Source of the DNA: Vibrio sp. MEBiC08052
Lineage (GTDB): Bacteria > Pseudomonadota > Gammaproteobacteria > Enterobacterales > Vibrionaceae
DNA: 64,000 nucleotides
Direction of reading: 5' to 3'
NCBI RefSeq assembly: GCF_001506075.1
Contig: NZ_KQ947475.1
Coordinates: 2,647,595 to 2,711,594 of the forward strand
In this document: positions 50,274-58,895 of the stretch, piece after piece
Layout of the letters: each line of letters opens with the position of its first letter
How positions within the stretch are numbered: position 1 is the first letter of the stretch
The notes under the pieces: generated by a model
Databases searched by the model: none
What the model was told of the DNA's origin: nothing
Seen by the model: the letters and a program-made list of their open reading frames with translations, nothing else
Translations under genes and position numbers: made by a program

Positions 50274-50972
50274 ATGCACAAGCCATCTCCTACGGAAGAG
50301 TTTGAACAAGAGTTGTTTTCGCTTATCCGCCGATTACTGCCCGTTGATGGCATCCGCTTTTTTATTTATGTGCCATGGGCACAACTCAAGCAGGAGCTCA
50401 GCTCAGACCACGACCTTGATGACATGGTAAAAGATTACCCGAAAAAGTATTGGTCAATCGACCCCATGCACCCGTCTCATTATGAGAACAGCGATCAAGT
50501 TGTTATTTGTAATTCCCAACTGATGAGTAATCAAGCCTGGTCACAAACCGAAATTTTGAATCAGTTCTACCGTCCGCATGGCTATTTCCACAACTGTGAT
50601 ATGTTTTTCCGGCAAAAAAAACGGATTGTCGCGATTCTGTCCATGGTCCGTAAAAGTGCCGCGATGCCCTTTACAGACGCTGAAGTAGAGCAACTTCGTC
50701 ATACTCAACCTTTTATCGAATATTGTTTAGGCAAGATTTATATTTCGGACCGCGCTCACAACCGCACCAGTTTAATTGACGAATATAACCTCACTGCCCG
50801 TGAAGTGGATGTCATTGAAATCGCTCTCACCGGTGTCAGTAACAAGACTCTCTGCCAACATTTGGGAATCTCATTACCAACTCTCAGAACCCACATACAA
50901 CGTATCTATCACAAATTAGATGTTCATTCAAATGCGGAGTTGATCTCAAAACTTGCCAAATATACACCATAA
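50274..50972 (+). CDS. LuxR-family transcriptional regulator with autoinducer-binding-like domain
   Basis: The 232-residue protein has an N-terminal ligand domain (about 1-160) with the general shape of the LuxR/SdiA domain but without a clear acyl-homoserine-lactone pocket signature, and a C-terminal LuxR helix-turn-helix (LTAREVDVIEIALTGVSNKT continuing LGISLPTLRTHIQRIYHKL). The size and layout equal LuxR solos. Tryptophans of the AHL pocket are only partly recognisable, so it may sense a metabolite. It lies directly upstream of the GS-P450 operon on the same strand, from which a candidate box at 50992-51009 separates it. Confidence 0.9.
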   Translation: MHKPSPTEEFEQELFSLIRRLLPVDGIRFFIYVPWAQLKQELSSDHDLDDMVKDYPKKYWSIDPMHPSHYENSDQVVICNSQLMSNQAWSQTEILNQFYRPHGYFHNCDMFFRQKKRIVAILSMVRKSAAMPFTDAEVEQLRHTQPFIEYCLGKIYISDRAHNRTSLIDEYNLTAREVDVIEIALTGVSNKTLCQHLGISLPTLRTHIQRIYHKLDVHSNAELISKLAKYTP

Positions 50973-50991
50973 ACTCGGATTTTTACCCGCC

Positions 50992-51009
50992 ATCATCTCA
51001 TAAGATGAT
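50992..51009 (+). promoter_or_regulatory. candidate LuxR box of the ligase-P450 operon
   Basis: ATCATCT-cata-AGATGAT is a perfect 18-base inverted repeat, close in length to lux boxes. A -10-like TATAGT lies at 51030-51035, which would place the repeat centre about 41-42 bases before transcription start, a class II activator position. It begins 20 bases after the luxR-type stop. Confidence 0.5.
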
Positions 51010-51097
51010 ATTTATCTCATTTTTATTCTTATAGTCTGTTTCTTGCTCACAGCTTAAATAGCTTCCTCACAACAAATACAAAAAAGAGAAGAACATC

Positions 51098-52426
51098 ATG
51101 ACTAATTCGAGAGAAAGGTTTACCACTATCGCAGCCGTTGACACCAATGGACTGTTAAGGGGCCAAAAAGTCGCCGCCCATGAACTCCCCGGTATTCTTG
51201 CAAGCGGCATGGGTATGTCACCGGTGCAATTAGCACTGGACCCAACCGATGTCATAATGGACATGCCCGGCATTACCGACGATTTGGCAGACTTCCATGA
51301 CAGCATGTTAGAAGTGGATCAACACAGCCGACGTACCATCCCTTGGGAAGCAGAAGGCGACAACAACCTTTATTTGGCTCAATTTACCGGTGAAGCTGCA
51401 GATTTTTGTCCAAGAAGTCTGTTGCGCAAAGTTCTCACCCGTGCACAAAGTATGGGGATTGTTCCCAAAATCGGCTATGAGCAGGAATACACCTTATTTA
51501 ATGAAACGCCACAATCGTTAATCGAAAAAGGCTTCGATAATCTCAATACCGCCACGGTCCATCCCAGTCATGACCTGCTTATTTATCAGGTTAACCAATC
51601 TAAATTCTATAAAGAGGTGGCAGATTTCTGCGATGTGTTGGGCATCAAATTAGCCAAAATGCACGAAGAAATTAGCGGTGGTTTTATGGAAGCCTGCATC
51701 TCAGCTGATAACGCCTTAGAAGTGGCGGACCAATCTGTACTGCTCAAAAACTTCCTTAGAATTCATGCCATGCGCCAAGGCCAAACTATCAGTTATATGC
51801 CACGCTGGTCAGAAGATGCCGACAGCCAATCGTCCCACCTACATATTTCCCTACTTGACCAAGACGGTAAGCCACTGTTCTGGGATGAAAGTGATGAAAA
51901 CAATATGTCTGACACCTTCCGTTATTTCTTGGGCGGGCTGCAAACCTTTATGCCGGATTTCATGTTGATTTTTGCCCCGACCGTCAACAGCTGGCGCCGC
52001 TTTGCACCGGGCACCTTCGCACCACCGGCCTATACTTGGGGGATAGAAAACCGTACCACCTGCCTTCGGGTCGTTGGCACGAGTCCCAAGTCCATCCGTG
52101 TTGAAAACCGCTTACCTTGTTCAGATTCAAACCCCTATCTAGCTGCTGCAGCGACGATTGCGGCAGGGCTTGCGGGCATAGAAGGCAAAATATCCCCATC
52201 AGCTCAAACCCAAGGCAATGGTTATATTCCGCAATCATTCAATGGACAAACGCTATTGCCCGGTATGAAGGCTGCCATCGAGGCGATGCGTCAATCGGGA
52301 TGTGTCAAAGACTGGCTAAGCCCACGCTTCGTTGAAACCTTTACCGCCACCCGTAGTGCACAGGTAAGGCAGTTTAAAGGCAAATCATTGATTGACGAAC
52401 GTCGCCGCTTCTTTGAATTAGGATAA
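51098..52426 (+). CDS. glutamine synthetase-like gamma-glutamylamide ligase
   Basis: The 442-residue protein keeps the glutamine synthetase catalytic set: the metal Glu pair in GYEQEYTLF (about 126-133), HEEISGG (189-195), SSHLHIS with the paired His (245-251), NSWRRFAPGTFAP (297-309) and RVENRLP (335-341). It is shorter than housekeeping GlnA and lacks the adenylylation Tyr loop, as do PuuA, IpuC and aniline TdnQ/AtdA1-type ligases, which join the gamma-carboxyl of glutamate to amines using ATP. A role as gamma-glutamyl-amine ligase is therefore expected. It heads the operon with amidotransferase, P450, reductase and ferredoxin genes. Substrate unknown. Confidence 0.9.
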   Translation: MTNSRERFTTIAAVDTNGLLRGQKVAAHELPGILASGMGMSPVQLALDPTDVIMDMPGITDDLADFHDSMLEVDQHSRRTIPWEAEGDNNLYLAQFTGEAADFCPRSLLRKVLTRAQSMGIVPKIGYEQEYTLFNETPQSLIEKGFDNLNTATVHPSHDLLIYQVNQSKFYKEVADFCDVLGIKLAKMHEEISGGFMEACISADNALEVADQSVLLKNFLRIHAMRQGQTISYMPRWSEDADSQSSHLHISLLDQDGKPLFWDESDENNMSDTFRYFLGGLQTFMPDFMLIFAPTVNSWRRFAPGTFAPPAYTWGIENRTTCLRVVGTSPKSIRVENRLPCSDSNPYLAAAATIAAGLAGIEGKISPSAQTQGNGYIPQSFNGQTLLPGMKAAIEAMRQSGCVKDWLSPRFVETFTATRSAQVRQFKGKSLIDERRRFFELG

Positions 52427-52431
52427 AGACT

Positions 52432-53163
52432 ATGACCGTAATTGGTATTTTAGAATGTGGTCAAACCGACCCGGATTGGATTGAAGAGCATGGCGAAATG
52501 GCTGACCCATTCCCACGCTTTCTGGGACAAGTGTCCAAAGCGTTAACCTATAAAATCTATAAAGCTCATATTCATCAGCTACCGAAACAAGCGGATGAAT
52601 GCGACGCTTGGCTGATTACCGGCAGCCCACTCAGTGTGTATGAGCGCCCTGCTTGGTTAACAGAACTGAGCGATTTTCTCGTCGAGGCAGTCAAAACAAG
52701 CCCTGTCGTGGGTATTTGCTTTGGTCATCAATTGTTGCACGACGCCCTAGGGGGCAAGGTGGAGCACACCAATCAATGGGGCATTGGCGTACAGGAATAT
52801 CACTTAAAAATACAGCCCGGCTGGGCGCCGACGGAAGAACAATTGTCGGCGTTTCACCTGATTGCCTTTCATCAGGATCAAGTGACCCAAGCAGCCCCCA
52901 ATACCAACGTTTTGGCAGGTAATGATTTTTGTCCGCTGGGCATCACCACCATTGGTGACAACGTCTTCACCATTCAGGCACACCCTGAAATGACGACCAA
53001 ACTAGCCAGCGATCTGTATGAAAGTCAGCGTGAACTGCACGGTGCCGAAAAAACCAACCGGGCAGTACAGAGCCTGCAAGGCCGGATTGATGGCAAGCTG
53101 GCAGCAGAGTGGGTACTCGCCTTTATTCAAGATCGGTTCAATCACCTTACATCATCAAAATAA
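52432..53163 (+). CDS. class I glutamine amidotransferase-like hydrolase
   Basis: The 243-residue protein has the class I amidotransferase triad: nucleophile Cys96 in GICFGHQLL, and His184-x-Glu186 in QAHPEM. It resembles the GuaA-type stand-alone domains. In pathways that protect amines as gamma-glutamylamides, a companion of this family hydrolyses the amide after oxidation (AtdA2/TdnT-like, IpuF-like, PuuD-like). It starts 5 bases after the ligase stop and precedes the P450 by 54 bases, so a gamma-glutamylamide hydrolase role is probable. No synthase domain is attached that would use the ammonia. Confidence 0.88.
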   Translation: MTVIGILECGQTDPDWIEEHGEMADPFPRFLGQVSKALTYKIYKAHIHQLPKQADECDAWLITGSPLSVYERPAWLTELSDFLVEAVKTSPVVGICFGHQLLHDALGGKVEHTNQWGIGVQEYHLKIQPGWAPTEEQLSAFHLIAFHQDQVTQAAPNTNVLAGNDFCPLGITTIGDNVFTIQAHPEMTTKLASDLYESQRELHGAEKTNRAVQSLQGRIDGKLAAEWVLAFIQDRFNHLTSSK

Positions 53164-53217
53164 CCACGATACGAGCATCGTTATCCCAAAGAACAAAAAA
53201 ATGCAGGAGGCAACACA

Positions 53218-54474
53218 ATGTCTGATAACCAAAGACCCACCACACAAGTGGACTTATCTGACCCCAGTATCTGGCACAAGGCTGTACCGCAAGAAGAATT
53301 TGCCCGTTTGCGCCGAGAAGCCCCCGTCGCTTGGAACGAACGTCATGACGGACACAAAGGCTTTTGGGCCGTCACTCGTTATGACGATATCGTGTCCGTC
53401 TCTGGCAATGTAGCAACCTTTTCCTCACGCAACGGAGTGATCAGCCTTGACGACTTCGATTCTGAACAAAATGATGCGCGCCGTACCCTTTTGGAAATGG
53501 ATCCGCCGCAACACCCGGCCATGCGCATCATTACCGCTCCGGGATTTACCCCCAAGGCAGTCTCAGCATTAGAGGCATCGGTGCGCGCCACAGCCATTGA
53601 ATTGATCGATAATGTATTGAACTCAGACTCAGTGGATATGGTCGCGGAGCTTTCTAAGCAGTTGCCGATTTTCACCTTGTGCCGCCTCTTGGGAGTCTCC
53701 CCATCCCGTCAGAACGACATGATCCGCTGGAGTGACATGCTGATTGGCTCCGACGACCCGGACTTTGTCGATCCAGCGTTTGCCGACTACCCGGAAGAAA
53801 AACGTCGTATGCTGCCGTTTGGTCATCCGGCTTCATTGGATGCCTTTGAGCTCGGATTAGATCTCGCTCGTGCCCGTCGCAAAACCCCGGAAGGTGACAT
53901 CGTGACTCGCTTAGCCAATGGCACTTACGATGGCCGCCAATTGACCGATCAGGAATACTGCAATTACTTCTTAATGCTGGTGGTTGCAGGTAATGAAACC
54001 ACACGCCACTCTATTTCTCATGGTTTACAAGCCTTTGCTAACTTTCCCGAGCAATGGGAGCACTTCCGCAGCCAAGACATTGACCCCAAAATAGCAGCAG
54101 ACGAAGTTATCCGTTGGGCAACACCGGTTCATTATGTGCGTCGTATTGCCACTAAAGACGTTGAGCTATCTGGCGCACGTATTGCCGCTGGCGACAAAGT
54201 GGCCATGTACTATGCCTCTGGCAACCGCGATGAACAGCATTTTGATAACCCATACGACTTTATTGTTGACCGTAGCCCCAATAACCATATGTCTTTTGGT
54301 AAGGGGGGGCCGCATTTCTGTCTGGGTACTCATGTGGCCAAGCTGCAAATACGTGTGCTGTTAGAGGAAATGGCGAAACGAGTGAAATCCATTGAGCTCA
54401 CCGGCCCCGTGGATCGTTTGCGTAGCAACCATGTCCATGGCATCAAAGCCTTACCCGCTCGCTTCAACGCGTGA
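53218..54474 (+). CDS. cytochrome P450 monooxygenase
   Basis: The 418-residue soluble class I P450 has the I-helix AGNETTRHS (257-265) with the oxygen-activating Thr, the K-helix ExxR (E296-R299), and the heme loop FGKGGPHFCLG (360-370) with the axial Cys368. The loop has one residue more between Phe and Cys than most (FGxGxHxC), as in the CYP125-like clade. AGGAGG stands seven bases upstream. The gene encoding the protein contains a run of seven Gs in the heme loop. The adjacent reductase and ferredoxin should supply electrons. The likely role is hydroxylation or N-dealkylation of a gamma-glutamylated amine, by inference from the operon. Confidence 0.93.
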   Translation: MSDNQRPTTQVDLSDPSIWHKAVPQEEFARLRREAPVAWNERHDGHKGFWAVTRYDDIVSVSGNVATFSSRNGVISLDDFDSEQNDARRTLLEMDPPQHPAMRIITAPGFTPKAVSALEASVRATAIELIDNVLNSDSVDMVAELSKQLPIFTLCRLLGVSPSRQNDMIRWSDMLIGSDDPDFVDPAFADYPEEKRRMLPFGHPASLDAFELGLDLARARRKTPEGDIVTRLANGTYDGRQLTDQEYCNYFLMLVVAGNETTRHSISHGLQAFANFPEQWEHFRSQDIDPKIAADEVIRWATPVHYVRRIATKDVELSGARIAAGDKVAMYYASGNRDEQHFDNPYDFIVDRSPNNHMSFGKGGPHFCLGTHVAKLQIRVLLEEMAKRVKSIELTGPVDRLRSNHVHGIKALPARFNA

Positions 54475-54520
54475 TAACAAGCTGTTCGACGGCCTTTTAT
54501 CGGTCTGTTACACATAATAA

Positions 54521-54563
54521 GAGACCTTTTTACGAGCGAAGCCAATCGTCGTGAAAAAGTCTC
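54521..54563 (+). repeat. intercistronic hairpin, P450 / reductase
   Basis: GAGACCTTTTTACG can pair with CGTGAAAAAGTCTC with small bulges around a 15-base loop in the 106 bases between the genes. It might partially terminate or protect mRNA and so set the P450:reductase ratio. Confidence 0.4.
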
Positions 54564-54580
54564 AATAAAAGGAAAACACA

Positions 54581-55810
54581 ATGAACAAGCAGCATTGCAT
54601 TATCCTTGGCGGAGGGCACGCCGCCGCTCAATTAGCGCCCAGTTTGCGACAACAGGGTTGGGACGGCGATATTACCTTAGTCAGTGATGAAGGCGTTTTA
54701 CCTTACCAGCGCCCACCACTTTCCAAAGGCTATTTACTCGGTACGCAGACGTTAGAGCAAATCTTAATTAAAGGGCCAAAAGTCTACGAAAAAGCCGCCA
54801 TTCAGCTCAAATTAAGCGTTCGCTGTACACAAATTGATCGCCAAAAAAAACAACTGTATTTAGACAATGGCGAGGTGCTGAACTACGACAAATTAGCGCT
54901 TACACTCGGCTCACGAGTGCGCCAATTAGACATCGCAGGGGCGGAGCTGACCGGGGTGTTTTACCTAAAAACTCTTGAAGACTTAGATCGCATCAAATCC
55001 CACGCGAACCGACCCAGTACCCGTCGTGCGGTAATTATTGGTGGTGGTTACATCGGCTTAGAAACTGCGGCCGTACTGCGTAAACTCGGGATGGAAGTGA
55101 CCGTGCTGGAAGCCATGTCACGTATCTTACAGCGGGTTACCACCCCCGATGTCTCGGCCTTTTACCATCGAATTCATACGGAAGAAGGCGTGACAATATG
55201 CTGTGATAAAACCGTCAGCACTTTAGCAGGCACACAACAGATCACCGCAGTACATTGTACATCGGGCGATGTTTACCCAGCGGATTTGGTGATTATCGGT
55301 ATTGGCGTGATACCCAATACCGAGCTGGCCGAAGCCGCAGGACTAAGCGTCAATAATGGTATCTTAATCAATGACTTTGCCGTCACCAGCGACCCAGATA
55401 TTGTCGCCGCAGGGGATTGTGCCAGCTTTGTCAGCCAACGCTATGGACGCTCTATTCGCCTTGAGTCCGTCCCCAACGCCATGGCACAAGCCACCAGCGC
55501 CGCCGCAAGCATCTGCGACATCGATAAGCAGTTCCAAGCATTGCCTTGGTTCTGGTCCGATCAATACGACCTAAAACTACAAATAGCCGGCTTATCCCAA
55601 GGACATGACCAAGTCGTGATACGTGGCGACCTAGCGCGTGGGCGGGAGTTAACAGTTTTTTATCTCAAAGAGGGCCGAATACTTTCTCTGGACTGCGTCA
55701 ACAGACCAAAAGATTTTATGATCGGCAAAAAATTGATCGAATCAGCACAACAACTGGACACCACATTACTGTCTGACGAAGCCATCGACCTTGGCACATT
55801 ACTTAAATAG
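54581..55810 (+). CDS. NAD(P)H-dependent ferredoxin reductase (putidaredoxin-reductase type)
   Basis: The 409-residue flavoprotein has two dinucleotide sites: FAD loop CIILGGGHAAAQLAPSL at the N terminus, YQRPPLSKGYL near residue 44, the NAD(P) loop AVIIGGGYIGLETAAVL near 150, and DPDIVAAGDCASF for the FAD ribityl chain. The acidic residue after the second loop (VLEAMSR) suggests NADH preference. It belongs to the PdR/BphA4 group that passes electrons to 2Fe-2S ferredoxins. The ferredoxin gene follows after 36 bases, and a P450 gene precedes, so the three form a class I monooxygenase electron chain. Confidence 0.95.
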   Translation: MNKQHCIILGGGHAAAQLAPSLRQQGWDGDITLVSDEGVLPYQRPPLSKGYLLGTQTLEQILIKGPKVYEKAAIQLKLSVRCTQIDRQKKQLYLDNGEVLNYDKLALTLGSRVRQLDIAGAELTGVFYLKTLEDLDRIKSHANRPSTRRAVIIGGGYIGLETAAVLRKLGMEVTVLEAMSRILQRVTTPDVSAFYHRIHTEEGVTICCDKTVSTLAGTQQITAVHCTSGDVYPADLVIIGIGVIPNTELAEAAGLSVNNGILINDFAVTSDPDIVAAGDCASFVSQRYGRSIRLESVPNAMAQATSAAASICDIDKQFQALPWFWSDQYDLKLQIAGLSQGHDQVVIRGDLARGRELTVFYLKEGRILSLDCVNRPKDFMIGKKLIESAQQLDTTLLSDEAIDLGTLLK

Positions 55811-55846
55811 GTTGCTAAAAGATTTTTAAACATAAGGGGAATCAAC

Positions 55847-56167
55847 ATGATTACAATAACATTTATCGACCACGGCAATCACGCGACCGATGTTGAGGCC
55901 GAAGTGGGTACCAGCTTAATGCAAGCCGCAGCAAACAACGCCATCGACGGCATCGTGGCTGAATGTGGCGGTTGCTGTTCCTGTGCCACCTGCCGCTGCT
56001 ATCTGGATGAAGAGTGGGTCAGCAAAGTCGCTCCGGCGGAAGGCATGGAAAAAGCCATGCTAGAGTGTGAAGAAGACGAACGCCCTCACGCCCGTTTATC
56101 CTGCCAGGTCACCCTCACCGAAAACATGAACGGCATGACCGTATATTTGCCTGAAAACCAGTACTAG
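55847..56167 (+). CDS. 2Fe-2S ferredoxin (putidaredoxin type)
   Basis: The 106-residue acidic protein has the adrenodoxin/putidaredoxin cluster-binding pattern Cys40-x5-Cys46-x2-Cys49-x36-Cys86, in ECGGCCSCATC and RLSCQV. Three extra cysteines (43, 44, 51) crowd the loop. It should carry electrons from the reductase to the P450. AAGGGGA stands eight bases before ATG. It ends the operon. Confidence 0.95.
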   Translation: MITITFIDHGNHATDVEAEVGTSLMQAAANNAIDGIVAECGGCCSCATCRCYLDEEWVSKVAPAEGMEKAMLECEEDERPHARLSCQVTLTENMNGMTVYLPENQY

Positions 56168-56749
56168 CAACAAGAAAAAATAAGATCACGTCCTTTAATC
56201 ACAGCGAATTTAAACCACATGTCGTCGGTGATTAAAGGAAATCGCCGACTGACAAGGGGGACGAATTTCAATACATGTCGGCCCCCAGCTCTTCCATAGC
56301 CGCGATCATTACACCATCGATTCTTATCAAATTATCAGGCATGAACTTACCAGTCATGCGGTTTTTTCTCGTAATTCATCCGCCATCCGGGCTTCAATCA
56401 ATACCCGACATGATCCGCTCTGAGTCTATTTTTTCCTTCATTAAGCATCAGCGAATGTGCTTTTGCGAAGCTAGTGAGCAACTTTTGATCGTACAACTTA
56501 AACAGTCTGGATAGTACTCATCCATCCCCGCAATAAAGCCTTATTGATTGTTTTATTAAAGATAAATCCAAGCAAAAAATCTATGAAACCAGCCACCCAA
56601 AAATTAAAAAATCTCACAAAGTGATATTTTTTAATTTTTTTGTAGAAAAATATGCCAACCTCAGATAACATATATTTAACACAACATTAACTCAGTATTC
56701 ACCCAACCGATAAACGGAAGTAACAATTGAATAGTTAGGAACCTTTGAT
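56168..56749. other. intergenic region before the APC permease
   Basis: 580 bases with no convincing gene. A 79-codon open frame (56275-56514) has no recognisable features. On the minus strand a short frame ends in a sequence MIAAMEELGADMY near 56274-56310 that looks like a gene tail but has no intact upstream part; a gene remnant is possible. The last 120 bases are very AT-rich and probably hold the permease promoter. Confidence 0.4.
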
Positions 56750-58174
56750 ATGAAACAGACCACATTAAAAAAAGAGAGCTTAGGACTATGGTCGATAGTA
56801 TTTTTCGTCATAGCCGCCGCTTCTCCTCTAACTGGTGCGGTGGGTGCATTACCTATTGCTTTTATGGCTGGAAATGGTGCAGGTATTCCCGGGATCTATG
56901 TTGTTGCGGGCATTCTGCTTACTTTATTTAGCTTTGGCTTTATTGCGATGAGCCGTCATGTCGTCAACTCGGGAGCATTTTACTCTTACGTAAGTAAAGG
57001 CCTTGGCCCTTCTGCTGGTTTAGCGGGATTTTTTATTGCGATTCTTGCCTATCTGTCGATGGTTTTTTCTGTCAGCTCATTATTCGGTTTCTTTGCCAGC
57101 ATTTTCTTAGCTAGCAATTTCGGTATAGATATACCTTGGTGGGTGCTGGCCATCGCCAATCAGGTGATCGTAGTTCTACTTGGTATTGCTAAAGTAGAAA
57201 TTGGTGGGCGCATTCTTGGAGTTCTAATGCTACTCGAGGTCGCTATTATTCTATTAGTTGACTTGGTTATCATCAAACAACCGATTGCCATGGAGTTATC
57301 ATCTTTCACACCATCCGTCACCTTCAGCGGCAATGCGGGCGTCGGACTCATATTCGCTATCTGTTCTTTTATAGGCTTTGAAGCCTCTGCGATTTACTCA
57401 GAAGAGTGCAAAACGCCGGAAAAAACTATTCCTCGTGCAACACTAGTCGCTGTAGCAGTCATCACTATATTTTATGCTTTTACTGCGTGGGCGATTGTCC
57501 AATACTTGGGTGCATCTAAAGTTGGTGAAGTTGCTGCACAAGACCCGGGTATGTTCATTTACAACATTGCTGATCAATTACTGGGCCCTTGGTCGAGTCA
57601 AGTGATGTCTGTTTTACTGATCACCAGTCTGTTTGCTGCGACTCAGGCGTTCCACAACACACTTTCGCGCTACTTATTCTCTTTAAGTCGTGATGGATTG
57701 TGCTGGTCAAAGTTCTCAACTCTGCATCCAAAATACCACACACCTTATGTAGCCAGCCTTGTTCAAGGAGTCGCTATCGTCGTTGGTTTACTGATTCTGG
57801 TAGCAATGGGCCTTGACCCAATGGCAAATATTTTTGCTTGGGCATCTGCACTTGGTGCCATCTCCATACTCGCACTACAGTGTGCGGTTTCATTTGCTGT
57901 CGTGGCTTTCTTCATGAGAAACCCATCTTTACAAGCCTCCCTTTGGAGCCGCTTAATTTCGCCGGCGCTGGCAGCTATCGGAATGGTTCTTTCCCTATAT
58001 ATGGTGATTAATAATCTCGACGTCCTCAGTGGGTCGAACTCACCGGTAGTCAGAGCATTACCTTATTTAGTCGTCGCTTTTGCGGTGCTGGGCTTTGTGA
58101 TCGCCAAGCGATTGCATCAAGCCAATCCGGCTCGCTTTGCCAGCATGACTAAGGTTGTTAATACGTTGAAATAA
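56750..58174 (+). CDS. APC-superfamily amino acid/amine permease
   Basis: The 474-residue polytopic protein has the APC fold: first helix with SPLTGAVGALPIAFMAGNGA, the conserved FEASAIYSEECKTPEKTIPR segment after helix 6, and about 12 membrane segments. PuuP-like members carry putrescine and related amines. AGGA lies nine bases before ATG. Its position beside the ligase-P450 operon suggests that it imports the amine substrate, an inference. A hairpin follows the stop. Confidence 0.92.
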   Translation: MKQTTLKKESLGLWSIVFFVIAAASPLTGAVGALPIAFMAGNGAGIPGIYVVAGILLTLFSFGFIAMSRHVVNSGAFYSYVSKGLGPSAGLAGFFIAILAYLSMVFSVSSLFGFFASIFLASNFGIDIPWWVLAIANQVIVVLLGIAKVEIGGRILGVLMLLEVAIILLVDLVIIKQPIAMELSSFTPSVTFSGNAGVGLIFAICSFIGFEASAIYSEECKTPEKTIPRATLVAVAVITIFYAFTAWAIVQYLGASKVGEVAAQDPGMFIYNIADQLLGPWSSQVMSVLLITSLFAATQAFHNTLSRYLFSLSRDGLCWSKFSTLHPKYHTPYVASLVQGVAIVVGLLILVAMGLDPMANIFAWASALGAISILALQCAVSFAVVAFFMRNPSLQASLWSRLISPALAAIGMVLSLYMVINNLDVLSGSNSPVVRALPYLVVAFAVLGFVIAKRLHQANPARFASMTKVVNTLK

Positions 58175-58179
58175 TCGGC

Positions 58180-58230
58180 AGGTAAAGGGAAAATTATTCG
58201 TTAATTCTTAGACTGATTCTCCCTTTGCCT
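58180..58230 (+). terminator. possible terminator after the permease
   Basis: AGGTAAAGGGA pairs with TCCCTTTGCCT (one mismatch) around a 29-base loop. The loop is long and the T-tract absent, so confidence is low. Confidence 0.35.
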
Positions 58231-58343
58231 AATATCGTAATACCGTCGTAATACATATATGTCAGACATATAAAAAACTTGTTTTAAACAGTTAAAAATA
58301 ACATCCGATTAACTTATGCCTTTATTACTTGTCACTCAGTAAT

Positions 58344-58895
58344 ATGGAAATACAGAGGTACTTCACATTGAAATACTCTAAATCTATCAGAACAATACAT
58401 TGGTTAAGCGCGACTATCGTTATAGGTTTACTGTCATTAGGCATCTATATGACACCGTATGATGAAGCTAATGCAGCATTTGCAGACAACTTATATTTTT
58501 GGCACAAGTCGTTTGGGGTACTATTTTTTATCATCGTGCTGGTGCGTATATTTGTTCGCAGAAGAAGTAAATTACCCCCATTGCCAGACGGCATATCTCA
58601 ACCGGAGAGAATCGTTGTCAATCTGGCTCATAAATTATTTTACATTTTGATGGTAGCCATTCCCCTACTGGGTTATGTGCAATCCAGCTCTTACGAATAC
58701 AGCGATGGGGTCCATTTTTTCTTTTTCGATTTACCGGAACTATTACCAAAGAATCAAGCAGTCTATGAGATAGCCAACACATTACATAAATGGCTGTCAT
58801 TTGTATTAATCGGTCTGATTACATTGCACATACTTGGCGCGTTGAGGCACCGTTTATTCGATAGAAAAAATGATGTCTTGAAGAGAATTTTGTAA
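58344..58895 (+). CDS. cytochrome b561-family membrane protein
   Basis: The roughly 183-residue protein has four membrane segments with heme-ligand histidines of the bacterial b561 (CybB/YceJ) family: RTIHWLSA, LYFWHKSFGVL, NTLHKWLSF and LITLHILGALRHR. These shuttle electrons between quinol and periplasmic acceptors such as superoxide. The start is uncertain: ATG 58344 lacks a ribosome site, while TTG 58368 has AGAGG nine bases upstream and begins closer to the family start. It is the last gene of the accessory block and convergent with rsmI. Confidence 0.88.
   Translation: MEIQRYFTLKYSKSIRTIHWLSATIVIGLLSLGIYMTPYDEANAAFADNLYFWHKSFGVLFFIIVLVRIFVRRRSKLPPLPDGISQPERIVVNLAHKLFYILMVAIPLLGYVQSSSYEYSDGVHFFFFDLPELLPKNQAVYEIANTLHKWLSFVLIGLITLHILGALRHRLFDRKNDVLKRIL

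Noticed and set aside
47115..53163. Complete putrescine (puu) pathway
   Set aside because: GS-like, DAO-family, ALDH, amidotransferase and permease genes recall puuA-B-C-D-P, but the P450 chain, OCD and RidA genes have no place in it and the ALDH is on another transcript, so only the logic is shared.
56275..56514. 79-codon open frame
   Set aside because: No ribosome site and no family features; described only as intergenic sequence.
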